A stretch of 64,000 nucleotides of DNA, taken from contig JAHEZD010000021.1 of NCBI GenBank assembly GCA_023251255.1, positions 1 to 64,000 on the forward strand, read 5' to 3'. The DNA is from Chitinophagaceae bacterium (GTDB lineage: Bacteria; Bacteroidota; Bacteroidia; Chitinophagales; Chitinophagaceae). Of the stretch, positions 29,701-37,783 are shown in pieces. How positions within the stretch are numbered: the stretch's first letter is position 1; each line of letters starts with the position of its first letter. The notes under the pieces were generated by a model, which did no database searches, was not told the origin of the DNA, and saw only the letters and a list, made by a program, of their open reading frames with translations. Position numbers and translations under genes: made by a program.

Positions 29701-30359
29701 TGAATACATCTTCACCAATAAGCATTGCAGGCAACTCACAGTATGCATTCACTACAAATGCAACTGCAACTTCTTATGCAGATACAAGGTTCAAAGTGGT
29801 CTTCAGAACATCAGGGGCATTGCCAGTAAGTATTACCAATTTGAAAGCGTACCAAAAAAATACGGGCATTCTGGTTGAATGGAACACGGCAAATGAAACA
29901 AACATGAGCAGTTACGAGGTGGAAAAATCAATTGATGGCACTGGGTTCAACAAAGCAGGAACAGTTGGGGCAACTGGTTTATCAGCTTACAACTGGTATG
30001 ATGCAAATCCAATTAATGGCAATAACTACTACCGCATCAAAATGGTTGAAAAGAACGGAACGGCCAAGTATACGCAAGTCGTGAACGTGAAGATTGGTGG
30101 TACCAAGGATGTATTTACAGTTATTGGTAATCCTGTAAAGAACAAGACAGTCACTTTGCAAATGGAGAACGTACAGAAAGGAAACTACAGTGTAACTGTG
30201 TTCAATAATCTTGGTCAACAGGTTGCAAGGAAGGTAATCAGCCATGCAGGTGGCTCGGCCACTGAAACAGTAGCACTTGGCAATATAATACCGGGCAGCT
30301 ACCAGTTGAGCATCACAGGAAGCAACGTGAAGGAAACAGTAACAATCATTGTTGAATAG
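26724..30359 (+). CDS. Large T9SS-exported beta-repeat protein of unknown function
   Basis: The 1211-residue protein has a signal peptide (about 1-26, ending LSAQ). It then carries long Thr/Asn/Gly-rich stretches with regular hydrophobic spacing typical of a beta-helix or stacked beta-sandwiches. The opening GEYRSTGAVNFTLATNWE resembles the GDYRSAGSGPWSNN unit in the CE8 protein at 20408. Repeated units such as LNAPTGTAFPAGVQVTGISG (about 135) and GTSIPAGATVAAISGTSLTL (about 510) show internal duplication. A C-terminal domain about 640-1000 (QRYIPSSNRAYRFLSP, YSFVGNPYASPVNWD) is common in T9SS cargo. An Fn3-like domain and a T9SS sorting domain (VIGNPVKNK...TVTIIVE) end it. No catalytic motif is visible; a pectin-binding or adhesin role is inference from context. 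Confidence 0.8.
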   Translation: MKQFNKMLALVVLLVLPFASAKLSAQTAPTIPPADGEYRSTGAVNFTLATNWEMASGGTWSAAASAPNGTKTITIQSATTLTVDQPVTVTGYIKNAGTIVLVATTTASTTTSATTTGSNNVALTASNPSIAVGQILNAPTGTAFPAGVQVTGISGTSLTLSQTALGAITSSFAYSFYSNYLTFSTGTYEHAQDGGAIPISIWGATSTCLITGVVATAPGTNATSCQNFGNFIWDCTNQTTASLTMAWAGITFQGNVTIKNTGTTGVGSGLNAGSIRLSSANPLNNANITAVPITINGDLIIGTTTTKANVSTSGSGGLQVYNVTVKGNINVGTSAFGGSTWGIAGGSGGPAILTLTGTNGNGDFIVAGTSSTLTANNATKVIFAKAGTQLFSYPVSASVGLVTWEVSNGTTLNLGSQVISGGGGFIMNTGATLMGSINTFSGGNIQTTNKLINTGANFVLNGSTAQILAFPSTSSVVAYSYATAAFPIGATNIILSVANSNIQVGQTITGTSIPAGATVAAISGTSLTLSTALTAILAVNTALTFSNAAVTKQSINNLTISNTAASPGVTISTIPVTVNGVLSFGSVNNATLTTGGNLVIGSSASGTGRIADITNAGANSGNVISGNVTVQRYIPSSNRAYRFLSPSVTTTGFIKANWQEGTSNPNTSTNNNPNPGYGTHITGSTAGLNGFDATVTGNASLYQFNNTTQLWSSIANTDATVLTAGNAYRILIRGDRSTDLNTQPASNTATTLRATGSLLTGSVIMNSTGAGATAGMPLLSAAIGGYSFVGNPYASPVNWDNVYTSAVGLEDYYYTWDPTRGTHGAYVYWDKSDGANGGSVGSAVNQHIQPGQAIFVRSSSATPVLTFNEAHKSSSFTNTFRTQTTLTGKLSIGLTNTALMAANNGFDGANILFADNFSGAIDGEDIPKMNNQDENLSVYSNTTNLMKESRPTVTANDTVQLRIWQLASNSYILTFDAQQFTTNKEAYLLDGYLNTSSPISIAGNSQYAFTTNATATSYADTRFKVVFRTSGALPVSITNLKAYQKNTGILVEWNTANETNMSSYEVEKSIDGTGFNKAGTVGATGLSAYNWYDANPINGNNYYRIKMVEKNGTAKYTQVVNVKIGGTKDVFTVIGNPVKNKTVTLQMENVQKGNYSVTVFNNLGQQVARKVISHAGGSATETVALGNIIPGSYQLSITGSNVKETVTIIVE

Positions 30360-30370
30360 AAAAAGCTCCA

Positions 30371-30420
30371 AAGTTTGAATGTTCAAAAGTTCGTCAGCCA
30401 ACAATTGAACATTCAAACTT
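30371..30420. terminator. 16-bp stem hairpin before the PID-CTERM gene
   Basis: AAGTTTGAATGTTCAA (30371-30386) and its perfect reverse complement (30405-30420) are separated by 18 nt. It lies 11 bp after the stop of the 1211-aa protein and 24 bp before the next ATG. It is AT-rich with no T run, so it may serve mRNA processing or partial termination. Confidence 0.6.
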
Positions 30421-30444
30421 CTTAAACAATCAAATCTCTATAAT

Positions 30445-30642
30445 ATGAAACTCAAAATATCAACCATACAACTTTTAGTTCTTGTGGCCTGCATCCTTGT
30501 TCCTTGCCTTGTTCATGCCCAGCCGGGTTTTGGTGATGATGTGGATGATGTGCCAATTGATGGTGGACTGTCATTGCTGGTAGCTGCTGGTGTGGGTTAT
30601 GGGGTGAAGAAAATAAAGAGAAGGCAATTTAATAAACAGTAA
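30445..30642 (+). CDS. PID-CTERM-like small sorted protein
   Basis: This 65-residue protein is almost only sorting signals. It has an N-terminal signal peptide (about 1-29, ending CLVHAQ), a short acidic linker PGFGDDVDDV, the motif PIDGG, a hydrophobic helix LSLLVAAGVGYGV, and a basic tail KKIKRRQ. The P-I-D-G-G plus helix plus basic cluster is what I recall as the PID-CTERM sorting tail of Bacteroidota, analogous to PEP-CTERM/exosortase substrates. That is family memory, not a search. There is almost no mature region, so it may be a membrane peptide or processed signal. It sits inside the pectin locus between the large T9SS protein and GH43. Confidence 0.75.
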   Translation: MKLKISTIQLLVLVACILVPCLVHAQPGFGDDVDDVPIDGGLSLLVAAGVGYGVKKIKRRQFNKQ

Positions 30643-30709
30643 TTCTTTAACTTTTTTAATTGTTGGGGTAATTTATAAACCATCTTTTATAAGAATTAAA
30701 TTCTGTAAT

Positions 30710-31717
30710 GTGAAGAGAATCGTAACAACAATGTTAATGGGTATGTATTTAGTGCCTTTTGCCCAAATACCGGAAGTCTCAACTACTGTAAAGAAAACTG
30801 TAAAGGATTTCCCACACACTGGGGAACCAGCGATGCCTACTGTAAAACCAATACTAGACGAGCCATTAAGAGATGTAAGTATATGCGTTGGTGGCGATAG
30901 CTGCTACTACCTTACGGGTACTATTGGTCCTGATTTCATGAGGGCCAACGAGGGCATCAAAATATGGAAGTCCAAAAACCTAAAAGACTGGGTTCCCTTG
31001 GGTCTGGTATGGAGCATCGAGAAAGATGGTACATGGCAAAAGCAATGGGGTGAAAAGAACGGTCAAAAACGCCGTGCTGTATGGGCACCGGAAATACACT
31101 TCTTAAAAGATAATTATTACATCGCATATTGCATAACCAGTTTAGGTACGGGATTGTTAAGGAGTGCTACCGGCAAGCCAGAAGGACCATATATAAGTGT
31201 CAATGCCCCTGATGCCCCTTTAACTAAAGGTATTGATGCGTCCTTATTTCAAGATGATGATGGGCAGGTTTATTTTTTATATGGAAGCGGCCTTATTTCA
31301 AAGATGAAAAATGACATGAGTGGCCTAATGGATAAGCCCGTACAATTAGAATGTGCTATACCTGATAGCAATATTGACCATCACCATCCCTCAAGGCCCT
31401 GTACCGATATGGCACATGTAGGCTTCGAAGGTGTTTATATGTTTAAAGCCAATGGCCACTACTACCTGTCATGCGCAGAACGGTATTTTGAGCGTTACCA
31501 TTGCATGACCGCAGAAGCCACCCATATTATGGGGCCGTATTCGGCCCGTTACGTATCGGTTCCATATGCAGGCCATAATACCTTTTTTCAGGACGGCCAC
31601 GGAAATTGGTGGAGTACGATGTTTGGCAATGATGCTGACGCACCTGTACAAAAACAAGCGGCCATTGTACCAGTTGAATTCGACAAGGACGGCCACATTA
31701 GACCAAAAGTTAAATAA
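30710..31717 (+). CDS. Glycoside hydrolase family 43 enzyme
   Basis: This 335-residue single-domain five-bladed beta-propeller enzyme is likely an arabinan- or galactan-side-chain hydrolase acting on rhamnogalacturonan I. It starts with GTG at 30710 (an ATG two bases earlier is out of frame), giving the signal peptide MKRIVTTMLMGMYLVPFAQ. GH43 features: blade I LRDVSICVGGDSCYYLTGTIG with the probable base Asp, the WAPEIHFLKDNYYIAY strand, IDASLFQDDDGQVYFLYGS with the pKa-modulating Asp, and VGFEGVYMFKANGHYYL with the acid Glu. The length fits a catalytic domain without a CBM. The exact linkage specificity cannot be read from sequence. Confidence 0.88.
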   Translation: MKRIVTTMLMGMYLVPFAQIPEVSTTVKKTVKDFPHTGEPAMPTVKPILDEPLRDVSICVGGDSCYYLTGTIGPDFMRANEGIKIWKSKNLKDWVPLGLVWSIEKDGTWQKQWGEKNGQKRRAVWAPEIHFLKDNYYIAYCITSLGTGLLRSATGKPEGPYISVNAPDAPLTKGIDASLFQDDDGQVYFLYGSGLISKMKNDMSGLMDKPVQLECAIPDSNIDHHHPSRPCTDMAHVGFEGVYMFKANGHYYLSCAERYFERYHCMTAEATHIMGPYSARYVSVPYAGHNTFFQDGHGNWWSTMFGNDADAPVQKQAAIVPVEFDKDGHIRPKVK

Positions 31718-31765
31718 TACTTTGTTGTAAGTAATTTTTTGTTCATTAGATGGAATAACAACCAA

Positions 31766-32688
31766 ATGAAAAACATAGGCATACTTATCTTGTTCATTAT
31801 CTTTTCAAGCAGTGTGGGTGCACAGGAGTTCATCCCCCTCTGGCCAAAAGATAAAATGCCCAATACAAAAGGATTGGCTATAAAGGACAGTATTGTAAAT
31901 GAACGTGCCATTCAAATTGCCATACCTGGGCTCTATGCTTTTTTCCCTTCAAAAGATGATAATAACGGAGCTGCTGTATTGATATTTCCTGGCGGGGGCT
32001 ACCACCATTTGACCTATAACCTTGGTGCTTCCAATTGGCCAAATGGTTCAATGCAATGGGCATTAGCGCATTTGTTGTGAACTATCGACTGCCAACCTCC
32101 CCAGATTTGCAGCAACGTGAATTGGCCCCTTTGCAGGATGCACAAAGGGCCATGCGTATGGTAAGGGCGAATGCCAGTAGATGGAAAATCAATCCAAATA
32201 AAATTGGCGTACAGGGTTCGTCTGCTGGAGGGCACTTGGCTGCAATGATGGGCAATAGTGCGGAAGATGTTTCCATCCTAAAGGATAGCTTGGATATGGT
32301 GCCCTTCCGTGCTGATTTCATGATATTGGTTTCGCCAGTTATCAGTATGGGAAGCAATGCACACAAGGGCAGCAAGGCCAATTTGTTGGGTGACAACCCT
32401 TCTCAAGAGCTGATTAACAAGTATTCAATGGAACTGCACGTAACAACTGCAACACCCCCCTGTTTTATTGCAGACGCTTTTAATGATAAAACTGTTCCAC
32501 CCATCAACAGTTTGTTATTTTACCAAGCTTTGTTGGAAAAGAACATTTCCACCAGTTTCCATGTATTCCCACAAGGTGGCCATGCCATTGGTTTGAGCAA
32601 TAACCCTGGCTCCACGGAACAATGGAAAGCGCTCTGCGAAGCATGGCTGAAGGAAATGAAATTTATTGAACCAATTGTATCAAAATAA
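31766..32688 (+). pseudogene. Alpha/beta-hydrolase esterase interrupted by a frameshift
   Basis: Two overlapping frames make one esterase. The first (from ATG 31766, signal peptide MKNIGILILFIIFSSSVGAQ) carries the oxyanion-hole block IFPGGGYHHLTYNLGAS and stops at 32080. The second resumes as QLAKWFNAMGISAFVVNYRLP, with nucleophile motif GSSAGGHLA, the acid in AFNDKTVPP and His in QGGHAIGL. The frames join if one C is added in the TCC-AATTGG run near 32031. It resembles acetyl-esterase/BD-FAE-type enzymes that remove acetyl or feruloyl groups from plant polysaccharides. It could be a true pseudogene, a sequencing error or a slippage site. All catalytic residues are otherwise intact. Confidence 0.85.
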
Positions 32689-32692
32689 TATC

Positions 32693-34321
32693 ATGATAAA
32701 GAGAACATGCCTAGCCTTATTGATTTGTTGTTCGTTGATGAACAGCAATGCCCAGTATTCATGGAACAATTTACCACAAGCCATTGAACCAACGTTCAAG
32801 AAAGATACGTTTAACATTGTAGCTTATGGTGCAAAGCCAGATGGCATGACGTTGAACACAAAGAGTATTAACGAAGCCATGGTAGCCTGCAACAAAAAAG
32901 GTGGCGGTACAGTGCTGGTACCTGCTGGGCTTTGGTTAACTGGCCCCATTGTTATGCAAAGCAATGTGAACCTGTATATAAGCCGTGCAGCCATAGTTCA
33001 ATTCTCCGATGATTTTAACCAGTACCCATTAATAGAAGCCAATTGGGAAGGCAAGAAACAAATGAGGAACCAGTCACCAATATCTGCTGACAACTTGGTG
33101 AACATTGCCATTACTGGGAAGGGAATCATTGATGGCAATGGTGATGTTTGGCGTATGGTGGGCAAGGATAGGCTTACAGAAAACCAATGGAAAAAGAAAC
33201 TGGCATCTGGTGGTATAGTAAGTGCCGATGGCAAGCTTTGGTACCCTTCTGTCAAAACAAAAAAAGCACATGAAGAGAAATTGAACGGGATTATTGAAAA
33301 TGGAAAAACATTGAAGGATTTTGAAGCAATCAAAGATTATCTACGGCCCAATTTGCTGGCGTTCTACAATTGCAAAAAAGTGTTGTTGGACGGCGTTACT
33401 TTTCAGAATTCACCCGCTTGGAACCTGCATCCTTTGTTGTGTGAAGAGCTAACGGTGAGAAATGTATTTGTAAAGAACCCTGAGTATGCACAGAATGGTG
33501 ATGGCATTGATATAGAAAGCTGCAAGAATGTTTTAATTGAAGGCTGCACATTTGATGTAGGCGATGATGGTATCTGCATCAAAAGTGGACGTGATGAAGA
33601 AGGCAGGAAGCGCGGTAAGCCAACCGAAAATGTGGTGATAAGGAACAGTACTGTTTACCATGCACATGGTGGCTTTGTTATAGGCAGTGAAATGAGCGGC
33701 GGGGCAAAGAATATTTTTGTGTATGACTGTTCCTTTATGGGAACGGACAAGGGACTGCGTTTCAAAACTGCAAGAGGAAGGGGTGGGATGGTTGAAAAGA
33801 TTTATTGTAGGAACATCTTCATGAAAGATATAGTACAAGAAGCCATTTACTTTGACATGTACTATTTTACCAAGCCTCCCAAGCCAGGTGAAAAAACAGC
33901 GCTACCTGATGTAACAAAAGCAACACCCCAGTTTCAGGATTTTTATATAGAGAACATTGTTTGCAATGGTGCAGAAAAGGGGGTCTTCATTAGGGGGCTT
34001 CCCGAAATGAGCATCAAGAATATTAACCTTAACAATTTAGTACTAAAAACAACAAAGGGAATAGAAATCATTGAGGCGGAAAACATCAATTTAATGAATA
34101 TTCAAGTAAATGTTGTAAAAACAAATCCTGTTGTTTATGTGGAAAGCAGCAGCAAGGTTTCTTTTGACAAATTGAAGTTCAACAACAATGCAGACCTCTT
34201 GCTGAATGCAAATGGCGAAAGAACAAAGAACATAAAGTTTATAAATACAGATGCTACAAAGGCAACAACAAAAACAACATTCACCAATGGTGCCGCTGAA
34301 AGTTCAGTAGAAATAAAATAG
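32693..34321 (+). CDS. GH28 polygalacturonase-family hydrolase (first copy)
   Basis: This 542-residue right-handed beta-helix enzyme hydrolyses galacturonic acid linkages. The ATG at 32693 gives a signal peptide (MIKRTCLALLICCSLMNSNAQ), better than an upstream frame start at 32666. Catalytic GH28 blocks in order: NGDGIDIE (Asp about 270), GDDGICIKSG (Asp pair about 290), HGGFVIGSEMSGG (His about 325) and RFKTARGRGG (Arg-x-Lys about 356-358). The opening FNIVAYGAKPDGMTLNTKSI is the typical N-terminal beta-helix cap. The long form with an insertion near 160-210 resembles exo-acting or rhamnogalacturonan-active GH28 of Bacteroidota. It overlaps no neighbour and follows the esterase by 4 bp. Confidence 0.94.
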   Translation: MIKRTCLALLICCSLMNSNAQYSWNNLPQAIEPTFKKDTFNIVAYGAKPDGMTLNTKSINEAMVACNKKGGGTVLVPAGLWLTGPIVMQSNVNLYISRAAIVQFSDDFNQYPLIEANWEGKKQMRNQSPISADNLVNIAITGKGIIDGNGDVWRMVGKDRLTENQWKKKLASGGIVSADGKLWYPSVKTKKAHEEKLNGIIENGKTLKDFEAIKDYLRPNLLAFYNCKKVLLDGVTFQNSPAWNLHPLLCEELTVRNVFVKNPEYAQNGDGIDIESCKNVLIEGCTFDVGDDGICIKSGRDEEGRKRGKPTENVVIRNSTVYHAHGGFVIGSEMSGGAKNIFVYDCSFMGTDKGLRFKTARGRGGMVEKIYCRNIFMKDIVQEAIYFDMYYFTKPPKPGEKTALPDVTKATPQFQDFYIENIVCNGAEKGVFIRGLPEMSIKNINLNNLVLKTTKGIEIIEAENINLMNIQVNVVKTNPVVYVESSSKVSFDKLKFNNNADLLLNANGERTKNIKFINTDATKATTKTTFTNGAAESSVEIK

Positions 34322-34602
34322 CGAACTGAACATTTCATAAAGCAGGCTTGTCGAAACCGATTTTTACGAGAAGCCGCCTTTGACAAACCTGCCTACCGGC
34401 AGGGTAAGGAAGACGGTCATTTCAGCTTCCCGACTTATTACCTTCCCGGTAAAAAAGCAAATGGCGAAGCCTTCATTTGTCATCCTTGCCTTTGCTGGCA
34501 GGCAGGTTCAATGCGATAGCTATCGGTAGCTTGTTTGCGGAGCAAACATTGGTTACTCAGGCGGACACCTTATAAGTAAGATCTCAACTTAAATAATGAA
34601 CG
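34322..34602. repeat. Spacer with mosaic palindromic repeats
   Basis: No gene is present. The segment contains GGCTTGTCGAAACC, CCTGCCTACCGGCAGG and CGATAGCTATCG (a perfect 12-bp palindrome), plus GCTTGTTTGCGGAGCAAAC, all words shared with the repeats at 47156-48825 and 58316-58440. It splits the enzyme operon between GH28 and CE8. Confidence 0.55.
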
Positions 34603-35679
34603 ATGAAGAACAGCATTCCTTCTGAACAAATGAGTCCTTTTGGTACCGCTCAGGATAAACTTGCAACAGTAGCTCAACAAAGAGCTGCTGCCCGTTCCAT
34701 AAAAAAAATTGCTTCCTTTTTACTTTCTTTTTTAATGGTAACAGTTTTTGTTGGTGCACAAACAAGCACGGTTTACCCCCAACAAATAACAGTGTCAAAA
34801 GATGGGACAGGCAACTACAAAACCATTCAGGAAGCCATTGATGCCGTTAGGGCATATTCTCCTGAACATATTACCATCAATATCAAAAATGGTATTTACC
34901 ATGAGAAAGTTATTGTGCCTGCATGGGTAACCAATGTTTCCTTTATTGGTGAAAGCAAGGAAGGCACTATTATAACCTATGAGGACTATTCAGGCAAGTT
35001 CATGAATGCCGATACCGTGAACAATAAAAAGAAGTTCAGCACCTTCAATTCGTACACCATGTACGTACATGGCAATGATATTTCCATTGAAAACCTCACC
35101 ATTAAGAATGCAGCGGGCCGTGTGGGGCAAGCTGTTGCATTGCATGTGGATGGTGACAGGTTTGTTGTAAAGAATTGTAATCTGCTTGGTAACCAGGATA
35201 CCTTGCTAACTGCAAACGATAGCAGCAAACAATATTATTTCAACTGTTACATAGAAGGCACAACGGATTTCATTTTTGGGAACGCCACTGCTATTTTCCA
35301 GGACTGCACCATCAAAAGTTTGAGCAATTCCTACATCACTGCCGCATCCACAACGGAGCACCAACAATATGGTTATGTATTCTTCAACTGTAAACTGGTA
35401 GCAGCAGATGAGTGCAAGAAAGAGTTTTTAGGAAGGCCATGGAGAGCCTATGCAAAAGTGGTTTTCATTGGTTGTGAAATGGGCAGCCATATCCTTCCTG
35501 AAGGCTGGCACAATTGGAGCAAGAAAGAAAATGAAGCAACAGCTTACTATGCGGAATACAACAACACAGGCGAAGGTTCAGCAACAGGTAAACGTGTTGC
35601 TTGGAGCCATGTGCTCAACAAGAAAGAAGCAAGAAATTATACACTGGAAAATATTTTTAATGGCTGGAAACCACTTTAA
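34603..35679 (+). CDS. Pectin methylesterase (CE8)
   Basis: This 358-residue CE8 enzyme has one beta-helix domain and no T9SS tail. The catalytic set is complete: Gln176 (VGQAVAL), Q198-D199 (GNQDT), Asp222 (GTTDFIFG) and Arg278 in GRPWRAY. The body opens with ITVSKDGTGNYKTIQEAIDAV. The signal peptide (about 33-52, KKIASFLLSFLMVTVFVGAQ) is preceded by about 30 residues (SPFGTAQDKLATVAQQRAA) whose DNA (GGTACCGCTCAGGATAAACT) resembles dispersed Bacteroidota repeats. A repeat insertion may therefore have supplied a new start. No better ATG lies between it and the signal core. It is probably periplasmic, acting on imported oligomers, unlike the surface CE8 at 20408. Confidence 0.93.
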   Translation: MKNSIPSEQMSPFGTAQDKLATVAQQRAAARSIKKIASFLLSFLMVTVFVGAQTSTVYPQQITVSKDGTGNYKTIQEAIDAVRAYSPEHITINIKNGIYHEKVIVPAWVTNVSFIGESKEGTIITYEDYSGKFMNADTVNNKKKFSTFNSYTMYVHGNDISIENLTIKNAAGRVGQAVALHVDGDRFVVKNCNLLGNQDTLLTANDSSKQYYFNCYIEGTTDFIFGNATAIFQDCTIKSLSNSYITAASTTEHQQYGYVFFNCKLVAADECKKEFLGRPWRAYAKVVFIGCEMGSHILPEGWHNWSKKENEATAYYAEYNNTGEGSATGKRVAWSHVLNKKEARNYTLENIFNGWKPL

Positions 35680-35684
35680 GTAAT

Positions 35685-36944
35685 ATGAAAAAAAACAACC
35701 TTATAGTATCTATTATTCTTTTCCTGCTTTGCAGTACCATTGCAAACGCACAATACACGAAGCTGCCTACTATACCCAACAACACTTTCTTGGTGACTGA
35801 TTTTGACGCAATTGGTGATGGTAAAACATTGAACACAACTGCCATTCAGCAAGCATTGGATAAGGCGAAAGCAGAAGGTGGCAGAGTCATCATTCCCAAG
35901 GGAGTTTTCCTGTGTGGGCCAATAAAAATGTACAGCAGGACCAATCTTGAAATACAGAAAGGGGCAGTGCTCCGTTTAAGGAACGATATTGACTCCTTCC
36001 CTGCGGAGAAGGAACGTTACCTGAACTTCATTCATGTTTCCAATGTAACGGATATCAAAATAAGCGGCGAAGGAACAATAGATGGGCAGGGTGAAATTTG
36101 GTGGAAGAAGTTCACGGCAAAGGAAATCACCTACCGCCGCCCCCAAATGATGTTCATTGAAAAAGCAGAACGTGTGGAGATAGGAGGCATTACTTACTTG
36201 AATCCTCCAAATACGCACCTCTCTTTGAAAAACACCACTGATGTGTACATACACAACATCACCATTCAGGCACCTGCTGATTCACGCAATACGGATGGCA
36301 TCAATATCTCCACCAAAAACTGCACGATAGAAAACTGCAGTATCAATACTGGTGATGATAATATTGCCATCAACTTTGGCAATAAGAACAATGCTGTGAA
36401 TGATCCCGAATGCAAGAATATCATGATAAGTAATTGTGCATTTGGCTACGGTCATGGACTGTCCATTGGCAGTTATACTTCTGGTGGGTTAAAAAATTTA
36501 AACGTGAGCAATTGCACCTTTGAGGGCACCACTTCTGCCATAAGAATAAAAACGGCAAGGGGGCGTGGTGGGCTTGTGGAAGATGTTACCTATACCGATA
36601 TTAAAATCAGCAACTCCAAATGGCCCATCTTCATTTCTGAATATTATCCCAAGGAACCAGCAACACCAGAAGCAGATTCAACATTGCCCATAAATGATAA
36701 AACGCCTACCTATAAAAATTTCACACTAAAGAATATCACGATTGCCAATGCACAGGATGCAATAAAGATTTGGGGCATACCGGAATCGCCTATCCAGCAT
36801 ATACAGTTCATTAACGTAAACATTGCAGCAAAAAAAGCCGCACAGATCTATAATGCAAAGAATATTGAGTTTGTCAAATCAAGCATCATTGTTGACAAAG
36901 GTGACAAGTTGCTAACCTATAATGCCGATGTAAAAGGGCTATAA
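35685..36944 (+). CDS. GH28 polygalacturonase-family hydrolase (second copy)
   Basis: This 419-residue protein has a signal peptide (about 1-22, SIILFLLCSTIANAQ) and one beta-helix. The GH28 signature residues are present: NTDGINIS (Asp about 204), GDDNIAINFG (Asp pair about 224-225), GHGLSIGS (His about 257) and RIKTARGRGG (about 287). The N-T-D form is that of classical polygalacturonases, whereas the first GH28 at 32693 has N-G-D, so the two probably differ in substrate or mode. It starts 5 bp after the CE8 gene and is followed by the CE12 gene after 18 bp, fitting one transcript. Confidence 0.94.
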   Translation: MKKNNLIVSIILFLLCSTIANAQYTKLPTIPNNTFLVTDFDAIGDGKTLNTTAIQQALDKAKAEGGRVIIPKGVFLCGPIKMYSRTNLEIQKGAVLRLRNDIDSFPAEKERYLNFIHVSNVTDIKISGEGTIDGQGEIWWKKFTAKEITYRRPQMMFIEKAERVEIGGITYLNPPNTHLSLKNTTDVYIHNITIQAPADSRNTDGINISTKNCTIENCSINTGDDNIAINFGNKNNAVNDPECKNIMISNCAFGYGHGLSIGSYTSGGLKNLNVSNCTFEGTTSAIRIKTARGRGGLVEDVTYTDIKISNSKWPIFISEYYPKEPATPEADSTLPINDKTPTYKNFTLKNITIANAQDAIKIWGIPESPIQHIQFINVNIAAKKAAQIYNAKNIEFVKSSIIVDKGDKLLTYNADVKGL

Positions 36945-36962
36945 CCATTTAAAACAGAAACA

Positions 36963-37760
36963 ATGAGACTTAAGCAAATTTCAAGAATGAACAAGTATGC
37001 AATGCTGTTGCTTGCATTGGGCCTAGTATCGTTTGCTGCAATCAAATTGCAAGAGAGACCAACCCTATATATCATTGGTGACAGCACTGTGCAAAACAGT
37101 GATGGCAATGGCAGGAACGACTATTGGGGCTGGGGAAGTTTGCTCTATCCATATATCGATACCAGTAAGATAGCTGTACGCAACCACGCAAAAGCAGGAA
37201 CAAGTACCAGGACCTTTATACTGGATGGAAGGTGGGACAAGATCCTTGCTACGCTGAAGGCAGGCGATTATGTGATGATGCAGTTCGGGCACAATGACCA
37301 TAGCGGTGTTGATGATACCACCAAACAGAAGGGGTCCTTGTTGGGAATAAGCGATTCCACCAAGGAAATTATAAGCATCCGAACACATCAAACGGAAATA
37401 GTGCATACTTATGGCTGGTACATGAAGAAGTTCATCACGGAGGCCAAGGCCAAAGGAGCCATACCCATTGTTTGCTCCCTTGTACCAAGAAATAAATGGG
37501 ATAAGAATGGGGAAGTCGTAAAGGAACTGGATTATCCAGAATGGGCAGAAACTGTTGCAAGCTCAAATGGTGCCTATTACATCAACCTCAACAGGATTGT
37601 AGCCTCACACTGGAAAGAAATAGGCATGGCCAATGTAAAGGAATTCTTTCCGGGCGATGGTACGCATACCAACTTAAAAGGTGCGCAATTGAATGCAGCC
37701 TGTGTAATTGAAGGATTGAAACTGGTGAAGAAATGCCCATTGAACAGCTTCTTAAAATAA
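36963..37760 (+). CDS. Rhamnogalacturonan acetylesterase-like SGNH hydrolase (CE12)
   Basis: This 265-residue protein removes acetyl groups from the rhamnogalacturonan backbone, judging by family. SGNH blocks: I, IIGDSTVQ with nucleophile Ser41; II, the Gly region HAKAGTSTRTF; III, QFGHNDH (Asn110); V, DGTHTN with Asp232 and His235. An N-terminal hydrophobic segment (about 12-27) serves as signal peptide or anchor; a second ATG at codon 9 is also possible. The start of the next gene's longer reading frame overlaps its end, but the likely ATG of that gene lies 23 bp after its stop. Confidence 0.9.
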   Translation: MRLKQISRMNKYAMLLLALGLVSFAAIKLQERPTLYIIGDSTVQNSDGNGRNDYWGWGSLLYPYIDTSKIAVRNHAKAGTSTRTFILDGRWDKILATLKAGDYVMMQFGHNDHSGVDDTTKQKGSLLGISDSTKEIISIRTHQTEIVHTYGWYMKKFITEAKAKGAIPIVCSLVPRNKWDKNGEVVKELDYPEWAETVASSNGAYYINLNRIVASHWKEIGMANVKEFFPGDGTHTNLKGAQLNAACVIEGLKLVKKCPLNSFLK

Positions 37761-37783
37761 AGTGTATTCCAAAAAAGCAAGGA

